64,000 nucleotides of DNA from Flavobacteriales bacterium (GTDB lineage: Bacteria; Bacteroidota; Bacteroidia; UBA10329), in the NCBI GenBank assembly GCA_020635495.1, contig JACJZQ010000016.1, positions 1 to 64,000 on the forward strand. Reading direction: 5' to 3'. The position numbers were made by a program, and so were the translations under genes. Numbering within the stretch: position 1 is the stretch's first letter; each line of letters starts with the position of its first letter. The notes below the pieces were generated by a model. That model saw only the letters and a list, made by a program, of their open reading frames with translations, was not told the DNA's origin and searched no databases. Below are positions 42,322 through 50,883 of this stretch, piece after piece.

Positions 42322-44081
42322 TAAACGAGGTCGTACCTCAACGCGAGTAGAATTGTGCCAAGTGAGATATAGATCAGCGTAAGCGGTAGACCGATCTTCA
42401 TGAAATCTTTGAAGTTGTATCCGCCAGAACCATAGACCATCAAGTTCGTTTGGTAGCCGATAGGCGTTATAAAGCTGGCCGCGCCACCGAAGGCAACAAC
42501 GAGAACAAACGGTTCCACGGGAAGATTCATGCTATGCGCCAAACTCACCGATATCGGGAAGATGAGCGCAACGGCTGCTTTATTGGTCATGTAGGCTCCA
42601 AGAATATTGGTTACGGCAAATATTCCCGCAATCACAGCAATTGGCCCCAAGCCTTTGCCAATATTGAGAACAGTTTCTGCAATGATATCAGCAGCGCCAC
42701 TATTGATCAATGCTCTGCCCATTGCAAGGCCAAAAGCCATGATGGCAAGTAGGTTCACATCCAATCCTTTTCTTACTTCAGTTGCCGTGAGAATGCCGCC
42801 TAAAAGCGTTCCCGCAAGCACGATCAGCAGGCACGTGAACAATGGAACAGGTGTGGTTGCAGAAACGATAATGGATGCCATAACGCCCAGAATAACGTAA
42901 AGGGCTTTTCGTCCCTGAACACGCACGTTCTGCTTCCGCGAGATGGTGTAGAACGCGTTCTCCGTGGCGCGCTTGTAGAAATCGCGACCAGCAAAAAGGA
43001 GCAGCGCATCGCCTGCTTGCAGTTCCACATCTCCGAGTTTTCCGGATAGTTTCTCGCCATTGCGATGAACAGCCACAATGGCGGCATCATATTTCCCTCG
43101 GAAATCGGAATCCTTAACCGTTTTGCCGATCAGCGAACTGTTGTAAGAAATGACCACCTCTACCACATCCGAAAGGTGATCGCTCTCGCAGGTTCTCGGC
43201 AGACTCAGCCCCATTTCGGCCTTCACCATATCCTGAATCGTATCCAAGCCGCCCGTAAAGATCAACCTATCGTAAGACCTTAGAATATGGGTAGGCGATA
43301 CGGGAGTGATGATACGTTCGTTCCGCACGATTTCAACAAGGAAATTGCCCTTCAAATTCCGTAATCCAGCCTGCTGGATGGTCTTTCCGATAAGTGATGA
43401 AGTTTGGCCCACCTCCGTTTCCACAAAATACTCGCGCCAATCCTCGCTGAACTCGTCCATCGCATCCTTGTGGTCGGGAAGAAGACGGTCGGAGAAAAAG
43501 AACATGTAAATGCCGCCAATAATTGCCAATGGAAGCCCGATCCACGTGAAATCGAAAATGTCAAGACTTGGCAGACCAGCGTCCACGGCCATACCATTGA
43601 CGATTAGGTTGGTACTGGTCCCGACCAGCGTCATGCAGCCTCCAACAATGGTCACATACGAAAGCGGAATAAGCAGTTTGGCGGGCGACATCCCGTTGCG
43701 CTTCGACCAGCTGTGTACGTAGGGCATCATCATGGCCACCAACGGAGTGTTGTTGAAGAATGCAGAAGCGGGAGCTATGAAAAGCATCATTCGCCCAACA
43801 AACGACCGTTGACTTTTCGTTCCCTTGAAAAGGCGATTGAAGAGTGCGTCCATCACGTTCGTTTTGCGGATGGTATCGCTGAGAATGAGCAGCAGAATGA
43901 TGACTGCCAATTGCTCGTTGGCGAAACCGCTAATGGCCTCCTTCGGGGTAAGTACTCCGAAAACCGTGAGGAACATGACGGCTGAGAAAAAGGCCACTTC
44001 TGCCCGAATTTTGCCCGAATAAAGGGCTACCAGCAGAAACAGGACCGAAATCCCGACCAATATGGGCGCGAATTCAGGCAT
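42321..44081 (-). CDS. SLC13-family permease with two RCK_C domains
   Basis: The 586-residue inner-membrane protein has about eleven helices split by a cytoplasmic loop (about 215-385) carrying two RCK_C modules: SLIGKTIQQAGLRNLKGNFLV and SLIGKTVKDSDFRGKYDAAIV. Transport motifs are ASAFFNNTPLVAMMMPYV, VGTSTNLIVNGMA and, in the second half, ITPIGYQTNLMVYGSGGY. Such CitMHS/SLC13-like carriers take up sulfate, dicarboxylates or other anions. The neighbouring cysQ and the PAPS genes make sulfate a good guess, but the substrate is not proven by sequence. Confidence 0.88.
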   Translation of the reverse strand: MPEFAPILVGISVLFLLVALYSGKIRAEVAFFSAVMFLTVFGVLTPKEAISGFANEQLAVIILLLILSDTIRKTNVMDALFNRLFKGTKSQRSFVGRMMLFIAPASAFFNNTPLVAMMMPYVHSWSKRNGMSPAKLLIPLSYVTIVGGCMTLVGTSTNLIVNGMAVDAGLPSLDIFDFTWIGLPLAIIGGIYMFFFSDRLLPDHKDAMDEFSEDWREYFVETEVGQTSSLIGKTIQQAGLRNLKGNFLVEIVRNERIITPVSPTHILRSYDRLIFTGGLDTIQDMVKAEMGLSLPRTCESDHLSDVVEVVISYNSSLIGKTVKDSDFRGKYDAAIVAVHRNGEKLSGKLGDVELQAGDALLLFAGRDFYKRATENAFYTISRKQNVRVQGRKALYVILGVMASIIVSATTPVPLFTCLLIVLAGTLLGGILTATEVRKGLDVNLLAIMAFGLAMGRALINSGAADIIAETVLNIGKGLGPIAVIAGIFAVTNILGAYMTNKAAVALIFPISVSLAHSMNLPVEPFVLVVAFGGAASFITPIGYQTNLMVYGSGGYNFKDFMKIGLPLTLIYISLGTILLALRYDLV

Positions 44082-44086
44082 TTACA

Positions 44087-44959
44087 TCAGTAACCCGATT
44101 TCGCTCCCGCGATGTTCTCGATCGGATGCCAAGTGGTTTTTACTTCCTGCGTTTCGAGCAGCAAGTAAGGATCTTCGCCCTGTTTGTTCCAATCGTATTT
44201 GGCCCAATTGAGCACACGTTTCACGTTCAACGCTCCGTTCTCTTGGATCTTTCTCAGGTGCTTTTCGCGACAGTAAATGGTAGCATTCACATCCATGTGC
44301 GAACTGAAATGGTCGGCCAGCTCATCTTCTTTTCCTGTGAGAATATTAATCACACCACCTGGAACATCTGATGAATTCAACACTTCGGCAAACGTTACCG
44401 CCACATGCGGTGAATTCTCAGAAGCTAAAACGACACATGTGTTTCCTCCAGCTATGACTGGCATGATGCAACTCACCATTCCAAGTAATGATGGACTTTC
44501 TGGCGCGATGATGGTCACAACGCCTGTTGGTTCGTGAACGCTAAAGTTGAAATGCGAGGATGAAACGGGGTTCACGCTTCCGAAAACCTGTGTGAACTTA
44601 TCGCACCAACCAGCGAAATACACGCAGCGGTCAATAGAAGCTTCCACTTCCTTGGTCGCGGCAGCTCGTGAAGCACCGACCGCAACCAATTCCTCAACGA
44701 ATTGTGCTTTTCTTCCTTCCAGCATTTCAGCAATACGATACAGAATTTGGCTTCGGTTAAAAGCTGCTCGACTGCTCCAGCCTTCGAATGCATTTCGCGC
44801 AGCAACAACTGCGTTGCGGAGGTCTTTTCTACTGCTGAGGCAGATGTTGGTCACCGTACCGTCTTTCAATTCAACGGGGTAAAAACGACCGCTTTCTGTT
44901 CTCGGAAACTGCCCTCCGATGTAGATCTTGTATGTTTTATTGACTGTCAATCTTGTCAT
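44087..44959 (-). CDS. Truncated aldehyde dehydrogenase-like protein without catalytic cysteine
   Basis: This 290-residue product has the N-terminal NAD-binding part of an aldehyde dehydrogenase (YKIYIGGQFPRTESG, VEASIDRCVYFAGW, EPTGVVTIIAPESPSLLGMVSCIMPVIAGGNTCVVLAS). It then stops without the glutamate and cysteine of the active site or the FGG region. That is the second domain of ALDH16-type enzymes, a non-catalytic domain normally fused behind an active one. Here it is a separate gene just beyond the GxxExxY insertion. The start ATG 44959 is chosen; the in-frame TTG at 44971 is less likely. I infer a structural partner of the active ALDH at 45489. Confidence 0.8.
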   Translation of the reverse strand: MTRLTVNKTYKIYIGGQFPRTESGRFYPVELKDGTVTNICLSSRKDLRNAVVAARNAFEGWSSRAAFNRSQILYRIAEMLEGRKAQFVEELVAVGASRAAATKEVEASIDRCVYFAGWCDKFTQVFGSVNPVSSSHFNFSVHEPTGVVTIIAPESPSLLGMVSCIMPVIAGGNTCVVLASENSPHVAVTFAEVLNSSDVPGGVINILTGKEDELADHFSSHMDVNATIYCREKHLRKIQENGALNVKRVLNWAKYDWNKQGEDPYLLLETQEVKTTWHPIENIAGAKSGY

Positions 44960-44973
44960 GCTCTTGTTCAAAT

Positions 44974-45488
44974 GTGGTTACGAATTGCGAATACGTACGA
45001 ATATTCGAATTCGGGTCAATCATTGATAATGCGTTTATATCGAACCTGTTCCTGACCGAAATGTATCAGAATCCCCAATTTCAAGTTTGATTGTTTCAAA
45101 TAGGAGACCACCTGTTCTATTTGTTTTCTTGAGAAATGCTGTGTCCGCTTCAGTTCAACCACAATTTTTTCGTCAACCAGAAAGTCAAAATATCCTGTCC
45201 CTACTTTTTCTCCTTCAAATACAATCGGAAAATGTGCTTGCTCCTTAAAGTTGATGTTTCGGTTCTTGAATGAAACAGCTAATGCTTTCTGATATACTTT
45301 TTCCAAAAGACCGCCACCGAGTTCATTATGAACATCGAATGCGCAACCCATGATCTGATAACTCAGTTCGGGATAAAGTAGGTCGGTTTTATTGACGGGA
45401 GCCTTCACTACGTTCGGATATTCGTATTCATTCGTAATTCGCAACCACCGCTATTCGTCATATTCGTACTCATTCGTAATTCGTAACC
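44974..45488. mobile_element. GxxExxY cassette bounded by imperfect inverted repeats
   Basis: The left arm (44974-45009, starting GTGGTTACGAATTGCGAAT) and the reverse complement of the right arm (45413-45448, starting GTGGTTGCGAATTACGAAT) match at 30 of 36 positions. A second, direct copy of the right arm lies at 45460-45488 and abuts the ALDH stop codon. The repeats enclose one gene, and the unit sits between two genes that look like halves of an ALDH16 enzyme. There is no transposase, so mobility would be in trans. Confidence 0.55.
45016..45408 (-). CDS. GxxExxY protein (PDDEXK-like nuclease family)
   Basis: The product, 130 residues from the GTG at 45408, carries the family motif: LLYPELSYQIMGCAFDVHNELGGGLLEKVYQKAL, then YFDFLVDEKIVVELKRTQHFSRKQIEQVVSYLK with the D..ExK arrangement of a restriction-like nuclease fold. 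Function is unknown for the family, and an RNA or DNA nuclease activity is only inferred. A longer reading from a TTG at 45444 would translate part of the right repeat (RITNEYEY), which I take as an artefact. It lies inside the inverted repeats. Confidence 0.8.
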   Translation of the reverse strand: MKAPVNKTDLLYPELSYQIMGCAFDVHNELGGGLLEKVYQKALAVSFKNRNINFKEQAHFPIVFEGEKVGTGYFDFLVDEKIVVELKRTQHFSRKQIEQVVSYLKQSNLKLGILIHFGQEQVRYKRIIND

Positions 45489-46959
45489 CTAACTAAGATT
45501 AACGTAAGGCAACAACCCGTGCAGCCCGCCCTCACGGCCAAAACCACTTTCCTTGTAACCACCGAATGGCGATGTCGGGTCGAATTTGTTGTAGGTGTTC
45601 GCCCAAACCACACCTGCACGGAGCTTGGTGGTCAGGTTGAAGATCTTCGAACCTTTGTCCGTCCAAACACCTGCTGAAAGCCCGAAAGGCGTGTTGTTCG
45701 CCTTGTCGATCACCTCATCAACTGTTCTGAAAGTCTGGACCGTTAAGACTGGACCGAAAATTTCCTCTTGAACAATTCGGTGGCTTTGCGATGTCTCGCA
45801 GAAAAGCGTTGGCGGACACCAATTCCCCTTTTTAGGAAGCGAACATTTCGGCTGATAGATCTCTGCGCCTTCTTCTTGTCCGATCTTCAAGTATTTATTG
45901 ATGGTGTTCAACTGCTCTTTCGAGTTGATTGCACCCACATCGGTGTTCTTGTCGAGCGGGTCGCCAACGATCAGCGAACTCATGCGGTCTTTCAGTTTTC
46001 TGAGCACTTCGTCCTTCACATTTTCCTGAACGAAAAGCCGCGATCCTGCGCAGCAAACGTGTCCTTGGTTGAAGAAAATACCGTTGATGATGCCCTCAAC
46101 CGCTTGGTCGATGGGCGCATCATCAAAAATGATATTGGCCGCCTTTCCACCCAGTTCCAGCGTTGCCTTCTTGTGCGTTCCCGCAATCGCCTTCTGAATG
46201 ATCTTCCCCACGCCCGTTGATCCTGTGAACGCAATCTTGTCCACATCTGGGTGGTTGACGATGGCTGCACCAGTTGCACCTGCTCCCGTAACCACATTGA
46301 CTACACCTGCTGGCAGTCCACTGTCGTGAATGAGTTCTGCCAATTTCATGGCCGTGAGCGGAGTGGTTTCGGCTGGTTTCAGCACCACCGTATTTCCGCA
46401 AGCTAATGCTGGTGCAAGTTTCCACGCAGACATCAGCAGCGGAAAATTCCACGGAATGATCTGTCCAGCTACGCCAACTGGCTCGATTTTCTTTCCTGGG
46501 AAAGCGTATTCCAATTTATCGGCCCAGCCAGCGTAGTAGAAAAAGTGGTTGGCCGCCAGCGGAATATCAATGTCTCGGCTCTCGCGGATCGGCTTGCCGC
46601 CATCCATACTTTCGAGCACGGCAAACTCACGCGCGCGTTCCTGTATCAACCGCGCAATGCGGAAAATGTACTTGGCGCGCTCCTTGGCGGGCATCACGCT
46701 CCAAACTTCTTTGTACGCCTTTCGCGCGGCCTTCACCGCCTTGTCCACATCCTTGTCAGACGCTTCCGCGAAATAGGCAATGTGCTGGTCGTTGCTTGGG
46801 TTGATGGAAGCGAACTTCTGCCGCCCTCGGCCTTCACAAATTTGCCGTTGATGTACAGCCCGTATTCGTCCTTGATGGTGGCGTGGTCGGCACTTTCAGG
46901 CGCAGCCGCGTACTCCCATTTTGAACCGAAATCGAGCTTGTTTTCTGTCTTTTTGCCAT
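45489..46959 (-). CDS. Active aldehyde dehydrogenase (ALDH16-like), N-terminus broken by two frameshifts
   Basis: The intact part (45489-46748, 419 residues) has IPWNFPLLMSAWKLAPALACGNTVVLKP, IAFTGSTGVGK, LELGGKAANIIF with the catalytic glutamate, NQGHVCCAGSR with the catalytic cysteine and EIFGPVLTVQTF. About 68 N-terminal residues are missing from that frame, but they are encoded upstream in another frame (KLDFGSKWEYAAAPESADHA, DEYGLYINGKFVKAEGG) and resume as QKFASINPSNDQHIAYFAEA after one inserted base near 46820-46826. A second missing base, in the A-run at about 46950-46954, would join it to the ATG at 46959 that overlaps the deoC stop. It probably oxidises the acetaldehyde made by DeoC. 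Confidence 0.8.
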
Positions 46960-47861
46960 CAGTCTTTACTGAAATAATCCAATCCTTGATATCGGCCCTC
47001 GGCCTGTTTTGCCAGTTGCATCAGCACATCGTTGGCAAGGCTGCTGGCCCCAAAACGGAACCATTCGTTGCTCAGCCACGCATCGCCCAACGTCTCTTTC
47101 ACCATCACCAGATAATGCAGCGCCAATTTGGCTTTGCTGATGCCGCCCGCAGGCTTCATGCCCACCATTTTTCCTGTGGCGTAATAGTGGTCGCGAATGG
47201 CTTCCAGCATCACCAACGTTACGGGCATTGTAGCCGCAGGACTGATCTTCCCCGTGGAGGTTTTGATGAAATCGGCTCCCGCCAGAATGGCGATGTCGCT
47301 GGCGTGGCGCACGTTATCCAACGTGGAAAGTTCGCCTGTTTCCAAGATCACTTTCAATCGCGCTTTGCCGCAGGCTTCTTTAATGGCCGCAATTTCATCG
47401 AACACAAAACTGAAATTCCCCGAAAGGAATTCGCCCCGCGAGATGACCATATCAACTTCGTCTGCACCTGCATCGACCGCAATCTTGGTGTCGGCCAATT
47501 TTATCTCTCTCGATGAATTTCCAGAAGGAAAAGCCGTTGCCACCGAAGCCACTTTGATGCCTGTTCCTTTCAGCGCATCCACCGCAGTTGCCACATGATT
47601 CGGGTACACGCAAACGGCCGCAACCGTTGGCAGGTCGGGCAGCGCATCGTGCAAATGGGCCGCTTTGTAGCACATCTGCCGCACCTTTCCTTCCGTGTCT
47701 TTTCCCTCAAGCGTGGTCAGATCGATCATGTTCAAGGCCATTTTCAGCCCCTGAATTTTTGCCGCATTCTTGATGCTCCGCGTCTGAAAACGGGCTGTTC
47801 TTTCCTCAACTCCAACTTGGTCGATGGAGCGTTTCAGACCTATCAATTCGTTGTTCGTCAT
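46959..47861 (-). CDS. deoC: Deoxyribose-phosphate aldolase
   Basis: The 300-residue class I aldolase splits 2-deoxyribose 5-phosphate into glyceraldehyde 3-phosphate and acetaldehyde. It shows VAAVCVYPNHV, VASVATAFPSG, ADEVDMVISRGEFLSG, KVILETGEL, the Schiff-base lysine region GADFIKTSTGK and the proton-relay lysine in GMKPAGGIS. The N-terminal extension of about 60 residues is usual for the longer DeoC form. It is the first gene of a leftward set with two aldehyde dehydrogenase genes, which would remove acetaldehyde. The stop overlaps the ALDH ATG (TGATG). Confidence 0.95.
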   Translation of the reverse strand: MTNNELIGLKRSIDQVGVEERTARFQTRSIKNAAKIQGLKMALNMIDLTTLEGKDTEGKVRQMCYKAAHLHDALPDLPTVAAVCVYPNHVATAVDALKGTGIKVASVATAFPSGNSSREIKLADTKIAVDAGADEVDMVISRGEFLSGNFSFVFDEIAAIKEACGKARLKVILETGELSTLDNVRHASDIAILAGADFIKTSTGKISPAATMPVTLVMLEAIRDHYYATGKMVGMKPAGGISKAKLALHYLVMVKETLGDAWLSNEWFRFGASSLANDVLMQLAKQAEGRYQGLDYFSKD

Positions 47862-48020
47862 CCTACAGATTGATGGTGCTAATGTACAATTTCGGTCGGT
47901 GGTCGGATTTTGCGTTTCCGAACAAAATCACAGTTGTACGCCATTCGGCTACAGTTGTTTCTTGAAGCCTAACCACGGTTTGATCGGCCAAAATTCAGCC
48001 TCAACCCCACGGTAGCTTTG

Positions 48021-48046
48021 AACTCTAATCCCTAAAATTTAGAGTT
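48021..48046 (+). promoter_or_regulatory. Hairpin directly before a T9SS gene start
   Basis: AACTCTAA and TTAGAGTT pair perfectly (8 pairs, 10-base loop), with the last base directly before the ATG at 48047. It would cover the ribosome entry site if folded. The rest of the 185 bases upstream shows no clear promoter motif. Confidence 0.4.
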
Positions 48047-49215
48047 ATGAAGAAGATTTACATTTCGATGATGATGATGGTGTTGGCGCTGGTTGGAACA
48101 GACGCGATGGGCTGCCACAATTCCTATTTCAACTTAATTTCCATGAATGACCTTGGTGGAAATCAGTATGAATTCACGGTTGAATTCTGTGTTGGCGCAG
48201 GTCGTGCAGGTAACGATTTCGGTGCGGTAGGCTATACGGGCACGTGGGCTGTGAAAGTGGACAACGGAGCAACTGTGGTCAGTTTTCCTGCTACGCTAAC
48301 GAGCCCATTTACTGGTGCGGTTTATACAGGCTATAATAATCTTTACGGCCCTGATTACTTGATTTTCGACCGACCATTGAGCAGTTGGAATGACTGCTGG
48401 GCAAACGTTGAGTTGAACTCAGGGACGCCTGGTTCTTATTGCGTTACGTTCAGCTTCGTCACCAATGGTTTCCCAAATACGTTGGAGTTGATGGGTGCTG
48501 AAGGTGATGGCGTTGGTGTTGCTCCTTATGGTTGTAATGGTCAGCCTGACATGATCGTTGACCTTGTTTCACCAAGTGTGGATGCTGGTGCAGATGTGGA
48601 AGTGATCTATGGTTACGGTTCAAACTGCACGACACTTTCAGCGTCTGCAAGCGGAGGCGTTCCGCCATACACGTACAGCTGGAGCAATGGCTCAAACAGT
48701 GCTTCAGCCAACGTTTGTCCAACCTCGACAACTACTTACACAGTAACAGTTACCGATTTCAATGGCTACACCGCAACCGATGATGTAACCGTTGAAGTGA
48801 ACGACATCCGATGTGGAAACAACAAGGTTTATGTGTGCCACAGAGGAAGAACCAGATGCGTTCGCACCAACCAAGTTGCAGATCACTTGAGCCATGGCGA
48901 TCGATTGGGGGTTGTAATTCGCGTTTGGCTGCGCCTGAAGTTGAAGGTGAATACGGTTTGACAGCCTATCCGAACCCAACAGATGGACATTTGGATTTGA
49001 ATATCATGATGGATCTGGATGATGTGGCAAACATTGATGTGTACGGAATTGATGGCCGCTTGGTGATGAACATTGCCAATGATGTGGAACTGTTCATGGA
49101 CGAAGTGCAATACATCCATGCTGATCTTTCAGGTCTGGAAACTGGCATTTACTTCGTTTCAGTCAGAACACAATCTGGAGAGCTCATGACCGAAAAAGTG
49201 CAGTTGGTAAAGTGA
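48047..49215 (+). CDS. Secreted SprB-repeat/T9SS protein, broken by one frameshift
   Basis: The first frame (48047-48961) encodes a signal peptide (MKKIYISMMMMVLALVGTDAM), a secreted beta-rich domain, a SprB/PKD-like repeat (CTTLSASASGGVPPYTYSWSNGS), and KVYVCHRGRTRCVRTNQVADHLSHGD. That last stretch is the start of a conserved CHxxG..HLxHGD..GxC motif of secreted proteins. The frame then becomes nonsense. Adding one G to the G-run at 48907-48911 restores RLGGCNSRLAAPEVEGEYGLTAYPNPTDGHLDL and a T9SS type A tail ending at 49215. The reconstructed protein has about 389 residues and would be surface-exported. A terminator follows. Confidence 0.78.
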
Positions 49216-49240
49216 TCCAACCCCGTTTCAGTGTTCGGAG

Positions 49241-49278
49241 GCCCCGTTGAACTCAATGTTCAATGGGGCTTCTTGTTT
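49241..49278 (+). terminator. Strong terminator after the T9SS gene
   Basis: GCCCCGTTGAAC and GTTCAATGGGGC form a 12-pair stem with one G-U around a 5-base loop, followed by a T-rich run (TTCTTGTTTC). It separates the T9SS gene from cysC, and is why an in-frame start at 49247 is rejected for cysC. Confidence 0.8.
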
Positions 49279-49318
49279 CTTCCGATTGCGGGGATTCGGT
49301 AAAGCGGAGGCAATTGCG

Positions 49319-49326
49319 TACCTTTG
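49319..49326 (+). promoter_or_regulatory. -7 promoter element of the cysC-cysD-cysN unit
   Basis: TACCTTTG fits TAnnTTTG, 18 bases upstream of the ATG at 49337, after the terminator. A TTCGG about 21 bases further up (49295) is a weak -33. Confidence 0.5.
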
Positions 49327-49336
49327 CGCGCCCAAA

Positions 49337-49936
49337 ATGAGCACGCCAGAGAACATTCATACAACCTTCGACCGTATCCTTCAACGAGAGGACAAGGAAA
49401 GCCTTTTGAATCAGAAGGGTTTGGTGGTTTGGATGACGGGACTTTCAGGTTCGGGAAAGACCACCATCGCAGCAGCGGTAGAAAAACTGCTTGCGGAGGA
49501 AGGAATTCTCACGCAGGTTTTGGATGGCGACAACATTCGTTCTGGCATCAACAACAATCTCGGTTTTTCTGAGGAAGATCGAAAGGAGAACATCCGCAGA
49601 ATTGCAGAAGTATCGAAGCTGTTTGTGAACTGCGGAATTGTGACCTTGAATTGCTTCGTGAGCCCAACCAAAGACATCCGCCAACAGGCGAAGGATATTT
49701 TGGGAGATGACATGCTGGAAGTGTTCGTCAACACACCGTTCGAGGAGTGCGAAAAGCGCGATGTGAAGGGACTTTACGCCAAAGCACGTGCTGGACAGAT
49801 CAAGAATTTCACGGGTTTAGATGCTCCCTTCGAAGCGCCGGAAAATCCGTTTTTGGATGTAAAAACAGTAGGCCGTTCGGTTGACGAATGTGCCCAACAG
49901 ATATTTGATGCGGTGTTGCCGCTTATCAGAAAGTAG
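49337..49936 (+). CDS. cysC: Adenylylsulfate kinase
   Basis: The 199-residue enzyme phosphorylates APS to PAPS. It has the P-loop WMTGLSGSGKTTIA (Lys41), LDGDNIRSGINNNLGFSEEDRKENIRRIAEVSKLF, CFVSPTKDIR and the C-terminal APFEAPENPFLDVKT. All are typical of APS kinase. I start it at 49337, after the promoter; an earlier in-frame ATG at 49247 lies in the terminator hairpin. It is followed after three bases by cysD. Confidence 0.95.
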   Translation: MSTPENIHTTFDRILQREDKESLLNQKGLVVWMTGLSGSGKTTIAAAVEKLLAEEGILTQVLDGDNIRSGINNNLGFSEEDRKENIRRIAEVSKLFVNCGIVTLNCFVSPTKDIRQQAKDILGDDMLEVFVNTPFEECEKRDVKGLYAKARAGQIKNFTGLDAPFEAPENPFLDVKTVGRSVDECAQQIFDAVLPLIRK

Positions 49937-49939
49937 AAT

Positions 49940-50845
49940 ATGGAATCATACAAATTATCACACCTAAGAGAGCTGGAATCGGAGTCGATGTTCGTGTTGC
50001 GCGAAGTGGCTGCTCAGTTCGAAAACCCTGTTCTTTTGTTTTCAGGAGGAAAGGACTCGATCGTTGTCGCCCACTTGGCCCGAAAGGCTTTTTGGCCAGC
50101 TAAGATCCCGTTCCCGATGATGCATGTTGATACAGGACACAACTTCCCAGAAACCATCGAGTTCCGTGACAGATACATGGAGAAATTGGGAGCGAATCTG
50201 ATCGTGGCTTCGGTTCAGGACAGCATCGATCAAGGAAAGGTTGTGGAGGAAACAGGCTTCAACGCAAGTCGAAACGGTTTGCAAACCGTCACGCTTTTGA
50301 GGCCATTGAAACGGGCAAGTTTGATTGCGCCATCGGTGGTGCAAGACGTGATGAGGAAAAGGCACGCGCGAAAGAGCGTTTCTTCTCGCACAGAGATGAT
50401 TTCGGACAATGGGATCCCGAAGAATCAGCGTCCAGAGCTTTGGAACATCTTCAACGGAAAGAAGCACATGGGCGAGCATTTCCGCGTGTTCCCGATCAGC
50501 AACTGGACGGAAATGGACATCTGGCAGTACATCCTTTTGGAAGGAATTGAACTCCCAAGTCTGTATTTCAGTCACAAACGGGAATGTTTTATGCGTGATG
50601 GAATGATTCTCGGAAAGACCGATTTCATTCAGACGCGTGATACGGAAGAAGTAAAGGAAATGCAGATTCGTTTTAGAACCATAGGTGATGCCACGTGTAC
50701 GGGAGCGGTGCTTTCTTCAGCTTCAACATTGGAAGACATCATTGCAGAAGTTGCTTCGACACGAGTTACGGAACGTGGTGGCCGTGCAGACGACAAGCGT
50801 TCGGAAGCGGCTATGGAGGACAGAAAGAAACAAGGTTATTTCTAA
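49940..50845 (+). CDS. cysD: Sulfate adenylyltransferase subunit 2, with a frame-scrambled centre
   Basis: The frame encodes the PP-loop ATP sulfurylase small subunit: LLFSGGKDSIVVAHLARKAF, MMHVDTGHNFPETIEFRD, PKNQRPELWNIFNGK, HFRVFPISNWTEMDIWQYI and RFRTIGDATCTGAV. Residues about 121-159 are not CysD-like. In the next frame the same bases read EAIETGKFDCAIGGARRDEE..ERFFSHRDDFGQWD, the conserved family segment. So one base is missing near 50295-50300 and one is extra in the C-run at 50416-50418. As written, the protein lacks the GGARRDE motif and should be inactive. The next gene, cysN, is 38 bases on. Confidence 0.87.
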   Translation: MESYKLSHLRELESESMFVLREVAAQFENPVLLFSGGKDSIVVAHLARKAFWPAKIPFPMMHVDTGHNFPETIEFRDRYMEKLGANLIVASVQDSIDQGKVVEETGFNASRNGLQTVTLLRPLKRASLIAPSVVQDVMRKRHARKSVSSRTEMISDNGIPKNQRPELWNIFNGKKHMGEHFRVFPISNWTEMDIWQYILLEGIELPSLYFSHKRECFMRDGMILGKTDFIQTRDTEEVKEMQIRFRTIGDATCTGAVLSSASTLEDIIAEVASTRVTERGGRADDKRSEAAMEDRKKQGYF

Positions 50846-50883
50846 GCGGTCAGCAAATAGGATTTAGGTTTTAGCGAAGAAAA

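Noticed and set aside
44087..44959. Independent active aldehyde dehydrogenase
   Set aside because: It lacks the catalytic cysteine and glutamate regions and stops early, as in the second domain of ALDH16.
44974..45488. CRISPR or short-repeat array, from repeated CGAATTACGAAT
   Set aside because: Only three imperfect copies occur, without regular spacers, and they bound a coding gene; an inverted-repeat element fits better.
49247..49336. Upstream start for cysC
   Set aside because: It lies within the terminator hairpin and before the promoter, and adds 30 unrelated residues.
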